NCBI GenBank assembly: GCA_031216445.1
Contig: CM062204.1
Span: 10,284,501 to 10,348,500 of the forward strand
DNA: 64,000 nucleotides
Direction of reading: 5' to 3'
Source: Lateolabrax maculatus
Lineage: Eukaryota > Chordata > Actinopteri > Acropomatiformes > Lateolabracidae
Under the pieces are notes generated by a model. That model worked only from the letters and a program-made list of their open reading frames with translations, was not told the DNA's origin and ran no database searches. Below, piece after piece: positions 23,667-37,200 of this stretch. Positions within the stretch are counted from its first letter, which is position 1. Each line of letters starts with the position of its first letter. The position numbers were made by a program, and so were the translations under genes.

Positions 23667-23751
23667 ATGGAGGACGGCACCCAACATCTGGGACACTGCA
23701 TGGTTGACATGAAGGAGCTGAGCGCCAACCCTGAAGGACTGACCGCTGCCG
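23667..23751 (+). CDS. inpp4b: inpp4b coding exon 1 (start codon exon)
   Basis: This exon encodes 28 residues (beginning MEDGTQHLGHCMVD) plus the first base of a Gly codon, and ends at the donor G|GTGAGC, leaving phase 1. The ATG at 23667 is the first in-frame ATG after an in-frame TGA at 23541. Its context is mediocre (C at -3, G at +4); in-frame ATGs follow at codons 12 and 15, the latter with G at -3, so leaky initiation is possible. The segment is poorly conserved against mammalian INPP4B, sharing mainly an initial Met-Glu, an acidic/polar character and similar length before the C2 domain. The 5' boundary of the exon is not visible. A less likely alternative is an acceptor ending at 23562 (TGCTTGGCAG). 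Evidence for the exon is its position, its donor and its phase match to exon 2, not strong homology. Confidence 0.75.
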
Positions 23752-26700
23752 GTGAGCTGACTGCACTGTGTTGTCTGTCTGTCTGTCTGTCGGTCTCCTC
23801 TCCATCCGCTCTCTCCTCTCTCCTTCCCCACACACTCTCTAACTCCTTGTCTGCTAGTTGAAATGATTCTGTCTCCTGTGCTGTATCCTACTGTCTTTAT
23901 AAATGTGTGTCCCCATGATATCTAGTTTTCCCATATTTTCCCTCTATTTGTGTTTGCCGTGGTTCTCTCTCTCTCTCTCTCCAATGCACATGCAGAGAGA
24001 GAGACAGAGAGAGAATTTTAATTTAAATGCACAATGATCAATAATCAAGTGACTGAATTCAGTGCAGATTTGAATTGTGTTATCTGGATAACTTACACTT
24101 CAGGGTCATATTGGTGCAGTTATTACAGAAGACCTTTTATTGTACATTCCATTAACATAAAGTGTTTCCAGGTGTTTCGTAAATTTTTTTTTGAAATGTT
24201 TAAAAGCAAAATCAGCACACTCTGTCTCAGCTGATGCTGGAGTTCTAATGATTATTTGACACATTTTTGGAGCAAAATCATGTCGATACCTCAATAGCCA
24301 AGTGAGTCCTCAAATTATTCCAGAGAATTGATTTTAAAACTTAGTGGCTTCCTTTCTGCAGGTTTCCAATCAAGTGTCAGGTTCTTGCAGCGTGTTTGAA
24401 TTAAAATCAAAAATTGTTTGTCTCAGAATGTGGTCAATTATGTCAGAGACGTCTGCCTTACCTAGTTTTGGGCAACATTGGATCTTATTTAGTGAGTCTG
24501 CAGAGAAAAGTTTGAAAAACATGTTTGTTGACGACATGTTTGTGTCTTCAAATTCTCATGTCTGTTTGTGCATGTGTTCCTGTGTGTGCATTCATGTGTC
24601 TGTCTGTGTGTGTTCCTTTGTGCATGTGTGTGTGCTTTGATTTTTTTTTTACTGCAGTCATATTCCATATAGCCTGAACGTGTTGTCACTAATGAGCACT
24701 GGCAGCGGCAAACTAGATGTCTCAGTGCCCATCACAACAGGAGAATGCTAAAGAGATTAGCCATATCAGTGATGCAACAAAGCCTGCTCTCTCGGTTTAA
24801 TACCTTTGCTCACCAAAAGGACAAACACTGCATGCAGCACGGCTAAGCATTTGTATTGGCATGCAAGCTCAACACCTTCATCTTCCTCATGGGGATAAGT
24901 AAATGGAGCCATACAAAGAGGGAATGAAAGTGTAATTCATGATGCCTTGTCTCCTTTGCCTTGAACCACACATATACACGCTGAACCAGCTTACATGCGC
25001 AATTACACGCAAACACACGCACACTAAATAAAATGTGTACACCACAGTAAATCCTCGCATAAATACACACATGCACAGACGTCAGCATGCACCCTCACAC
25101 ACAAACCACACACGGTCATTCTCTCAACAGTTATGACCTGATCGCGAACCCTAGATATGCGCTACTATATAATCACACAGTCACAGCTTGGAGATGACAT
25201 TTGACAGGTGTGGGAGTACAACAGTAATGACAAACACCTCACTGTACCCCTGTTTTGTTTTCCATGAGCATCCTGTGAGACAAAAGGGAAGAGCAAAGCA
25301 CATAATTACCATGTTTGGCACGAAAGGCAGGTTGACAACCCTGCATTATCAGTCGCAAGGTGAAATAGTTTATCTCCTCCTTGACAGGAGAGAAAAGTGG
25401 GACCAAATTGCCGTTCAGTTCTTACTAAGGTGAGACTGATTTGGCGTTTTAACTCCCTACCGCAAGAGTTAAAATAATGTCATTGTAACTGTTAACTATA
25501 CACACCAGAATTTGCATATGGACATTTTGGTTTTTCAATGAAAACTGAAACATAATTGATGGTGTTTTCATTGCACACTGCTTGACATCACAAAATTAAT
25601 GTAAAGCAAAATGTGTCACTCTGTGCCTTTTTTTAACCCTCCGCATTCCATCTTCCATCGACGTGACAGTCGAGACCTCCTCAGCACACCCAACTGATTC
25701 ACAACACTTCATTAAACGCTGGCAACAAAACCATCTGTCCCCTCTCAATCTCCCAGGGCAGTAATGTGACGATAACTCACTCTCCCATTCAGCACCACTT
25801 GTCCTAATAGGATGCCTGTTTGTGCAAACATCAATCGAGTTAGAGGTATGTTAGCCTGGCTGATGACTGAATCATCAGAAGGGATGTGCAGGTGTTGTTT
25901 AGGCAATTTAAACTACAGAATAGAGAAGAACGGAGGATGGTAAGATTGGATAAAAGTAGTTAGAAGAAAGAACGATTGCAATAAGTGTGCGGGTGTCTAT
26001 GTGCACGTGTCGTGAGGATGAGTTGGTTGTGGTGTTTGTGGTTGGGGTGGAATGGTTCACTGAAACACGGCCAGTTATATTCAGGAAATATCAAATCCCA
26101 TGATGAGCCAGCCACATAAGTGAATTATAAATATCTCAAAATCCCAAATAAATAGTATTCAAAATATGAACAGCATTTGTTCTTAGGCACAGGCTCTTAC
26201 ATGTAATATCTATTCATGAAGAGGATAAGACGGAGTGATTAAGAATGTGTACTATACCCACTGTGAGGGGGTTTATCAGAGCTCTTTTTGGAAATTGCTT
26301 GATTTTCTTAGTTGAGCTGGGAGCATGTGAGGGGGACCGGAGCAGCGACAGGCAGTATTTTTGAGCTTTTCCACAATTATTTTTTGTGGAGTCAGGAATA
26401 AGCAGAAATCCCATGTGAAATCTCTTGTGTGTACTCCCCCACATTTCCTACTTCCACTCCTCCTTTCAGAGTATCTGCTATAAGCTAGTGAATGGTTATC
26501 ACACTGTGCAGTGGGTGAGGAAGCAGGGCAATGAGAAAGGAAGAGGGTTAAATGATCATCTGCAAGACGGACAATTTAAGTCCCTGTACATTAATTAACT
26601 TTGTCATTCCAGAGAAATTACCTAGTCTGCTCACATCCTAATAAATTACCCTCTCCTCTCCCTTCAGCGTGCCTTTTTCCCCGCTGATACCACCCGCAGA

Positions 26701-27867
26701 CAGGGGTGGTGATAGATTGGAGGTACAGTGGGGCTGTGCTGTTATTTCTAGAGCCAGATGAAACTGCAGTATAGCGGGCAGGCACACCTCATTTGCTTTG
26801 GGCCCCTCCGGGAGTTGCATCTGCATGTGCTGCCTGCCTGCCTGCCTGCCGCCTTGCTGAGCTTATTACCATATTCATAATGCCAGCGGATATCGATTTT
26901 AAATACCACACCTGTTCCACTTTTCTCCACATACTTATCCACACATTGGAGCTGGATCTTTATGCTAAAGGAGATGTGATTGAGATGGGCCGTACAGGTG
27001 GTTGACCTTTCCCCATGTAATGGGTAATTATTGTAATTAGACTTTGTGTATTTGTTTTGGTCAGCCTTATTCTCACAGGGGGGTTAATGATGTGCAGTAT
27101 GTTCAGTGCTCGAAGACAAGAATGATGTCACACTGTACATAACAGGTGTTCTGTCCTCAGGCTGCGTACGCATAATTTGCCCATGATTTTAATAACTATG
27201 GATATTGAATCACTGAACATGTAAACAACAGTTTTCAGAGCTACATTGGAACACTGGTGAATGTCATGTAGTTAGTATTTGTTCTCAAAGATACAACATA
27301 ACCTGTGTCACCTGTCTTATAATCGAAGCATCCGGCATGATCCGTCTATAAATACTTGACGCACTCACAAGCTGTGCTCTTAAATTCAGACATCTTTTAA
27401 CTCCAGTCCTCCTCCTGCATCACTACCAAGCATATCTATTTGCCTAACCATGTGTGTATGTTTCATAACCAGTATCCTCAACCCATAGCAGACCGAGACC
27501 CAACTTCACTTCTTATCTGTATTCAATTATTTCTGCAATGACAGATATTTTCCGCTGCTTTCTACCACTCTAGATAAGTTGGTGTCTAGTACAGATGGAG
27601 TCCTCCAAAGTAACTGGGCTGTTCAAGTGACAGTCCCTTATGATGGCGCCAGAGACAGGACCCAGCAGCTGGCACTGTCTCAGCCCACCTAGCTAAAGGG
27701 CTCTCTGTTGCCACCACACAACATGTCACCCAGGCTTATTAAAGTTTCATCGGCACTCACAAGGAAGCCTTAGTGGTGACAATATGAGGAGACATGACCC
27801 CTGAGGAATGGGATGATGATGAGAATAATTTGAAAACCAGATACATAATTGCCCCATTTGTGTAACC

Positions 27868-27909
<42 letters not shown>

Positions 27910-28218
27910 ACTTGCTTCATCTATGTGTACTTTGGATTAATTAGACGTTTACTATACTTGTATACATAACAGGTATTGCGCTAAGTTTGCATAAGCCTGT
28001 TTATTCAAATGTAGCCTATCCTGAGAAGTACAGCAGCTGATGAAGCCAAATTCACTGAAACTTGAGAAAACGCTGGCAAATACATATTTGCTGGATTTAG
28101 GTATTGCACTGCAAGTTGCTTGTGTTTTTTTTTTTTTTTTTATCAAGTTGCCATCCATTGGGCTTTCTTGGTCTCAGTAGGCAAGTGACTCTTCAGGGTA
28201 CCGGGTAATAGTGATAAT

Positions 28219-28262
<44 letters not shown>

Positions 28263-31200
28263 TTCTGTCACACATGCAGAAATACACAAACACTCAAGCA
28301 TCTTTATTATCATTAGATTGTTGAGGAAGTGGTATCCATAACTTTTGTTTACATGTCCGGCACTGAAAGAGGCTACCACTGACGATATGACCGACTTAAT
28401 CATCAGAGGGAAGTTAAAAAACATTAAGGTTGCATGCAAAGTGTGCCGAAAAAAAACCCTGATCCGCGCATCACTACCGATTTCTGTAATTGAATGTGCT
28501 TCTTATTCAGTTCCTGTAACATTGTTTGTTTTGCATGAATATAATAAATAATACTGTAGTTTTATACTTTGAGTACCAAAATCTTCCTCTCTTTGTCAGT
28601 GGAACATACCAGGAAGACACTGTGAACTGTGAGTTATACAGATGGTTTGACAGTTTTATTTGGCCCACCCAAGATTCCTCAATATTTGCTCTGATAATGT
28701 TTACTTGCCAGGTCTTCTCTTTACAGAGGGTCAGTGGCTTGTGATGTTAGCTTAAGATATCAGACTCAGAATCGGATTTATTGCCAAGTACAAGCAATTT
28801 GCCTCGGTATATTGGTGCATAATAGTACACATAGAGAAATAGGAAGTAGAAGTAAAGAAAAAAAGAAACAAGTACTGCAAAAGTCAAGAAACATGAATAT
28901 AAAATAAAGTGGAAATGTCAACCATACAGATAGGCAGGGTAGGTAGCTTTTCCAACATGCAACCTTGTCTTACAGTGTTTGTTACCTTAATATTTCATCA
29001 TTTTGTTGTATGATTGTTGTTTAGCCAGATCTAAGCAGGCTTCTTCTCTGTAAAGACCTTGAAGACATGCTTTGTGATGAAAGGCTTTCCAAATAAACGG
29101 ACCTGACTTGACATAAAAGCCGCCACGAAAGTGTTGTGACTAAAGTAATTAGAAAACACGAGTAAATCATTTTTAGTCTTTGTGAGGGATCCTCATTATA
29201 TGAAATGACTATTACCTACGATCGTGTGGCTCCCACACACCAGTAAGCTTCGAGTATCCATGGCTCATTAGTGGGGTTGATGAGCCTTAGAGGGGCCAAT
29301 TGTATCCAAGCACCCCAGGAAGAGAAAAATGCCATTTAGTGGTTTAGGATCCCTCTATGTGTTGCACCATTGTGCAGATGTTTTTTTTTTTATCTGTGCG
29401 GTGTTTGAAATTTTTGGTGTCGGACTGGGAAAGTGATGAATGAGAGACAGTGTTGGTGACAGATGATACAAGCAGTCAGTCCTCTACTCATCATTATGGC
29501 ATAAGCCCTCAAGGACAACGAATACCTAGAGACCGTTGTTCTAGTGTTGCAGTGTGGCTGCAGCATTTTGGAAGCCCGTCATGCTCCGAGCATGTTGGCA
29601 TGTTTTTTGTTTTTTGCTAATTAATAGTGTCTGTATGGAATGAATCAGATCTCCACGCTTTAGTCTAATTTATATTCTGTGTCCATGAGCTATGTGGTTA
29701 CCCCTTTTCATAAAAAAAAAGAAAAAAGAAACTCCTCTTCAGGGCTGTTGATTAATCAAATAGTCAAATGTGAGAAAAAATGTGATAAATAATCATTTAA
29801 GTAAGGAAATCATGCTTAACATTCTCAGTTGACTGCTGTTAGGATTTGCTGTCTTTGTTGTTTTATATTAATGTAAACAGAATGTCTTTGGGTCTCACGC
29901 TGGTCATTCTGTACAAAAGAAGTTATTTGAAGAAGTCTCTGACGGCCATTTTTCTCTATTTTCTGAAATGTTAAGACTAAATGATTAATTGATTAATCAT
30001 AGTATGAGTAAACTGGTTAATCGAGGATTAAAGTAATCATTAGTTACAGCCCTACACGTCTTAAACATCGGTGAAGCCAGACTGCAATAGTCAAGGTTCT
30101 GATGCACTTTCGATGTGTGTTACTTCTTTGTTTCTTCCATTGTTCTAACGTTTCCTTCTTTCTTACCTTATCTCCCACTCCCTCTACTTTTATCTCAACT
30201 CCACTCTCTTTCTCTCTCTGTCTCTCAGGGGTAATTCTAACACCCAAGCTGCCTCAGGTGGAGTTCAGCCTCGGTAAGTCCTGTGTTTACTCTGTGATTC
30301 TAGGGCCATTTTACTACTGAAAGTGAGGATGTCCCACACTTTTCTGACATTCTTATGATAGAGGACATACAGACTTGCTTGCATGGTTGCACACTTTTAG
30401 TAATGACAAATCCTTCTTCCCTGGCCACAAAACACAGCAAAGGTCTATGTCCTATCAGCCCCCCTTGGCTAAAATACATCCAAATGTGTAACAATTGTAG
30501 ACACACACCAACAAACAGTCACATGCTGACAGTTACACTAATGCAGAAGTCACTCAGAATTAGTGGCATATCTGCAAACATCCTTAATCTTTTTCTCAAT
30601 CCTGACACATACACACACCCCAAGTATGGTTAGAAGGGACAACACAAAAAAGGCAAAGATAACATGAGACTGAATGGTGAGAGGGTCCTTTTGAACTTTT
30701 CGTGGAGATGGCCTCATTCATTTTTTATGCAACTGAGACGTTGGGATTCTATTTCTAGGCATTTCATTGTGGCTCAGGTCAAGTTTCCTAAAGTGAAAAT
30801 CCAAACTGAAATATTACTCCCATGGTTTTTGATAGACGAGATTGACAGCATCAAAGACTGGCGTGTTGGCTCCTTTGTTTCGATCTTTTAATGCGACTGC
30901 AACAAAAGCTTCCCACTGTTCTGTTGACAATAAACTGAAGAATGACTAAATACAGATATTTCAGGGGTGCGGCTACGATTTCTGTTTTTTCTCAATACTA
31001 TGAGGAGAGATGATTATTCCACAAACGTATCCTCCCTAGTGTCACTTAATGACCTCCCGGCCTGGGCAGTGTACAATGTGGGTCTCATGACCATTAAACA
31101 GTTTTCAATGGGTTTAAACCCCATGCTGGTGCCTCATGATAGTCCCATTGCCATTACGTAAAGGGCAAAATTACTGTGAGCCATGAAGACATGTGATATA

Positions 31201-34200
31201 GATATCGTGTGGGGCTCAATAGGAGACTCATTATCCTGAAAACATGCACACACTCAACATTGCACAGAACTGGGTGTATGTGCACGTATAATAGATACAG
31301 GCATATCAGTATATTCTGCTTGGGTTTGTAAATGTTCATTCTATTTGAATTTATACTCAAATGATGAGTGTAGGTTGAGGGTTTGCACTTGAGTAGAAAA
31401 ACTATTTGAATGTAAATTCTCTGTCATGGTAGAAAATACAGCTGACAGCTGGCACAGAGAAATACCATGCCCCTCTTTAATTGCCCTGGTTGAATGTATG
31501 CTCATATGTGCTCAATGTGCAGTGCATCTGTCAAACCTTTCATGGATCTATCAAACCCACCATGACTATGTTTACTTATAGATATGTGCGTATTTTCTAT
31601 CTAACATGTATTGATCTTGATAAAAGAAATGCAGAAAGAGTTATTTGAAGGAGGTGACATGTTTAAATGATTGACATGTTTAAATGTGTTATATAATGGA
31701 TTCTTAGAAAGATAGATAGATAGATAGAAGATATGAAATGGTACTCATTGACAAGAATAAGAAAAAAGTAATCAAGCACTCATCCTACAGTCAGTGACAT
31801 GCCATGAGCCTTTTTTAAGGGCTCAGCAGCTGCTGAACCATTTACAAATTGATCTTTCTGAACCTGAATCTGGCAGTCCACATAAACTAGGGCTAAGATG
31901 CAATACTAGTTATTGAAAGGCAACAGAAAAAAGAAATGTTTTGAGGCTGCCTTTGTTGTGAGACATCACAGTCAGAGAAAATCTCAAGTCTGAAAGTTAT
32001 ATTTTGCAACAAGGAGCACAAAAGCCAAAGACAGCTTCACCAGACCGTTAATTGACCCTCAGTATAGACCACTGCCAGATAACTGGAGAGGTCTGGGTGG
32101 TTAGCAGCTTTTAAAGCTTGGTTGACGACACATTGTAGAGCAATGCCGCTCAGTGCTTCATAGATAAGCAAGAGAACTTTAAAGTAAACTCTAGTGTGTG
32201 CTGGAAGCCAGGGCATTGATTTGAGGAGAGGTGTGATAAACTTCCCTTTCTTCCCTTTTTTTTTTTTTTTGATCAATTTCTTATTGTTTTTTTAGTTGCA
32301 GGCAGTATACAGGGGTGCAGTTACCATTTCATGTTTTTACATTTCAAGTTTTCAGTTTGTAGTAGGTATCTTGTATCCTACTAAGCTGCCTCTCTTAATC
32401 CATCCCTCCCTCATCCCTCCCCGTTGCGACCGAAGTAAAGTTTTCCACCCCCCACAGATTTACAAGACAAAAATATGTAAACAAAAGGTGAAAGAGGTGA
32501 AAACATGTATTAAGAGTAATTTTAGCGTGTTAATTGTGTTCCTGTGTCCCTGTGTTTGTGTGTGTTGATGTGTATAGCAGTGGTGTCCATCTTCCACAAT
32601 TAATGTTGCAGCTAATTAACATTTAATTACATCACTGTAGACACACATGGTATTCAGGGGAATAAGGCTGCCCATAAATGGCAATGATTAAAGTGGCACT
32701 CCACCAATTTACTCATCACTGGGAGTACCACTCAGCCTGTGAAAACAGCTCTGTGGCTCTAGAGGGAGCTCCCTAAAGTTTGAAAAACTGAAGTTTACAA
32801 ACTGAAGGTGTGGGGTTTCAAAGAGGTGACTATTTAGGAGGCAAGGATGGTCTAAGTAAAGTTTCTATCCAGTTGCCTTGTGGGAAATGTAGGATCCAGC
32901 GTTTTTGGTCTTTACCCAAACTACAGACTAAAAGTCAGGCTATCTCAGCCTCTGCTGATCAGATATTTATTATTCGGATTTCAATCTGTCTGTTGTGTTT
33001 CCCCCAACTATAAGGAAGTACAATGGTAAATCACTGGAGTACCTCAAAAAAAATAATTCACAAACACATCATCTTATTCCGATTGTCAGAAGAACATCTT
33101 TGCTGCGGTCAGTACAATACCAAAAAAATAGGAATTTCAAAGTCATCCATTAACAATATGACCAGTGATTAATAGCAAACTATATAAAGCCTTAAAACCT
33201 ATATGGACCATAAACAGAATGAAAAAACATTTTCTTCTTACTTCTGCACAGATACAGAAGAAATACAGTCGTCAACTATCGAGCTCATCATTTGGTGGAT
33301 TTTACTACTGCAGATTCATACTTATTTTTTCAAACCAAAAATAATGAGGACATTTGTGTGTGGGTGTTTGCCTCTGTTTTGACACTATGTCATAAAACCT
33401 GATCCCAAGAATTGTCTACCCAAAATGTAAGCTATAAACAAACAAGCTCACTGGAGAAATTTAAATGTTGTGCGCGTTTCTCTCACTTACAATACCAACC
33501 AATTTAAAACCTTATTGAAGACAGTCAGCAGGGAAATCACTTAATTTATATATCTAATAGCAAACACTGGATGAGAAGAATGTAGATAAAATGAATGGTT
33601 GATTATTTATCTTGTTGTAATCCTCAACCACCACTTATCTTCAAAAACTTGCACTTGGACAATTTAAACAGTGAATTAGATGCAGCAGTGTGTTGGCAGT
33701 TGATATACAGTTCATACACTAATGCCTGCACAGGGAAGAACTAAACAGCAGCATATTGTAATTTTGGAGATTTCATAGACTTATCTCTCCTTTTAAGTTG
33801 TTTTTCTTTTATCGGAGTGTCAGAGTAAATGATGGCCGTGACATATTGAATATCAGGTCAATTCTGTGCTGTAAAAGCATAACTGACTTTTGTTTCCACA
33901 AAGACTCTTGCAGAAGGCTTTTCAAGTAATGTTCCTGGTTTTTTACAGTAGTGACAGTAGTGACTTTTTTCAAAAGGGAATTTATAATAATCTTCAACAG
34001 TTTTACAAGACAAAAGGTTTAAAAATGCAGTGTCGGTATTCAAACAAAAGACATTTCTGCTGTAAGTTGAATTTTTTGCATGAATATCCAGAAGTAGAGC
34101 TAGATGCAAATTTGCTGTGAATGGCAGCTTGACAAATGCACTTTGAATTATACGCAGTTCATTTCAAAATTGAGGCTCCATTCACATATGAAACGGCAAA

Positions 34201-37200
34201 TTACAGGTTTTATATTAAAGTATTTTACTGTTTTAACATAATATGCTTAACAATATCTTATACATTTACATGAGCAGCACTGTGCAGCAGGTGAAGGACA
34301 TATTTATCACAACACGACAGCCCTTAATTTCCCTCAGATCCACTGGCAAACAGGTGTTCAAAATGGCGGCACATGCAAATAATGTTGTCAAATTAATTGA
34401 AGCGTTGAAATAATTATCATGATGAATAAACGTCTTCTGGAGATGAGCATATATTCCTGTCTCCTGTGGCAACTCCCAGGGCTCCCCTCACGATTAAATG
34501 GAATTTAGATTCATTGTGGGGTCTCGGAGGCCCACTGCATTAAAACTCATTTCCAGCAAATTCATCTTGAAAGAGCTCAGCAAAGTCCAATCACACAAGA
34601 TACAGTAAATACAGCAAAGTAATTGAAGCCTCCAAGGATGGGCAAACATTAGTACACCAATTGCTTGATTGTTATGGTAATTTAGAAATCAGTCTCAGTA
34701 TAGTTTGGTAGTTGATTCGCTTGACTAAAATTTCATGTCTTTGTTGAATACATTTTCTCCCAAGCTAAAGCAGGTAATTCACTAATATATGACCAAAAAC
34801 TCTACAAATATAATTTTCTTTAAGGCCCTCTAAATTTGGTCACTCTTCACTCCATAATTTGAGTCTCTCTCACTTTAATAGTCCATACTTCTCTTTCCTC
34901 CTTCCATGTCACTCCCTCATTATCTCCCCCTCTCACTCACGCTTCCTTTCCCAAACTCTAAAAAGTCTCTCTAAGGGGGTCCCATGTCCTTTCCCTCTGT
35001 CGCCTTCTTTATTTCCTTTTCCTGCCACCCCCACCCAGCATCATAATAGCTCTGACCTTCGAGGGGTCAGTCGAAGTGTCATGTCCCTGTAAGAGAGCCG
35101 GTCTGGTGATGCATGGTTGGGCACCCAGTCCCATTTCAATCACCAGTCTTGATGTGGTTAACTGTGCGGCGGGATAGGGAAGATCCCTTAGGCCGGTTGA
35201 ATATGCGTCCCCTGTGGTGACTGATGGGGACAGTCAGCAGCTTATCTGCAATATCCCATTTTAAGGTGTGCGAGTGCCGCGGAGTAAAATAATGTTACAG
35301 TCATGTCAAGAAAAGAAGGTGATGATATGATGAAACTGAAACCTTTTTGACAGACATGTTCAGTGTGTCTGTGCAGGTCCTTAAACAGTTAAACACATAT
35401 TGCACCTAGAGTATTGACACAATGGGCACACAGATGCTGTTTGTCTGAATATCAGTGCCTATGAACATATTTTTGCATTACTTAGTTTTGTTTTTTGCCT
35501 GCAAACAAACTCCTCTGCTTAAGCCTTCCTCCTGCATAAGCAAATGTGAGACCTCCTTTAATGTGAGTCCAGAAAACCTGGCACCAGGGTCCTGAAGAGA
35601 GAAAGGGAATGTGGAATCAGAATAGCCCCTAAGAGATAATACATGCATGAGCTCTGCTGCACAGCAAGATATTCTAAATACTCCGTCTTGTAGCTTTTTC
35701 CCAACAACAGCAGCTAAGAGAGTCAGAGGCTTTGAACTATTGTCCATACTATTACCAATCGAAACACGTTTGCTGTCTTCATTTTACCACAAGTCAGTCA
35801 TTGTAGCTGGGCAGACACTGTATGAATAGAGCTTGATTTTAACCTCAAATTGGTCACCCCTGATTTATTTTAGAATTTGGCTAAATTTCCAACAAATCAG
35901 CTGTTGTTTGAGGAGGGTCAAGATGCCTTGGAAAATCGGATGTATTTCTGGCAGTTCAAGCTGTTCCAAGGTCTGCTTTTCCACATGACTGCTGTCAAAA
36001 GATTCATTACAAGCTGTAGCGAGATTGTTTTAATATTATTAGAGTAGTATTTTACATGTTGTGGTTAACTGATGTTTTGATTGAGACTTCGCTGTGATAG
36101 AAGTAAAACTGCTGCAAAACACACCGATTGGGGGTTCCGCATTTATGTTTAGTGTAAGTTGATTGATCTTTACATTGTAAGCATAATAGTAATTTTGGCC
36201 ATGCAGAAAGGGTGATTAAAAAGACTGTGAGTGTGATTAAGAAAAACTTACTGTGTCTGCCCAGCTTCATGCACACTTTGCAAAGGGATCACGTCAACCT
36301 TATACATGTTTCATTTATTCTCTTTCATTACCTCCTCTGGTTTTGTGGGAAAACAGAGAAATGTAGATCAATGCCTCTTAATCCCAGTTCTGAGGACTCT
36401 GAGTGGTTTTAAATTTAACAAGGTGCAGTCATTCTACATGATACCCTGTGCATCCACAGTAAATTCATACAGATTAGATGGCCACTTTTAAAATTGAAGA
36501 GTTTTCAATCTTGTTACAAAAATCCCAGATCTATCCTAGATGTAATATCTAATGGGTTTAATCTTTACAGTATTAAAATAAATAAATCCACAATAAATCC
36601 ATAAAATATCTAAAACTACAACACCAAAACTTGTCTGATTAACAATGACGTTTCTTCCAACAACATTTCCCTCGTTTTATATCAGCAGTAGAACAGTAAT
36701 CTGTGGTTCAAGGTTTGCCTTGTAATGGCTGCATGCACTGAAGCCCATTTAGAGTTATTCCCTTCATGATTCACTCTATGCTCCCTTGCTGTCGCGTTGC
36801 TGTTCCTACTCCGACTCTTTTACCAATTCTCAGACAAAACTCTGACTAAGTGTGTCAGCTCAAAAATGTAAAGGCAGAAGGGTTGGCTTCAAAGCACTTT
36901 TCAATTTAATATCACAAAATGAAATGTATTTTGAATACTCTTAAGTGAGTCTCATGACAAGACATACCCTGGAGAATTGGAAGAATTAGCAAATGTGATT
37001 TAGTCTAATGCAGTCAATGGTCGGTTTCAGAATTGATGTCACATGGTTTGAATGTAATAGATGGGAATTTACATCAGTATCCATCACACAGTCTTTGCAA
37101 ACTACATAACTAGTTTAGATCCTAACAAATATACATTGGGCTATTTTGAAAAAGAAATGAAGTGAACATAGTTATTCATGCAGACCACTCTTTATCTGTG

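Larger units (their letters stand above)
23752..30228 (+). other. inpp4b: inpp4b intron 1 (6477 bp)
   Basis: GTGAGC ... CTCTCAG. It contains a TGTC tract (about 23774-23791), a CT/GA foldback (23963-24014), CA-rich sequence near 24980-25110, a (GT)n tract (27869-27907), poly-T (28124-28141), a (CT)n tract (28221-28264), two LINE tails and a MITE. No alternative exon was recognised. Confidence 0.85.

Noticed and set aside
23317..23835. 172-codon - strand open frame over the inpp4b start
   Set aside because: Antisense of the GC/CT-rich leader and exon 1; Arg/Glu/Ser-rich low complexity, overlapping frames open for composition reasons.
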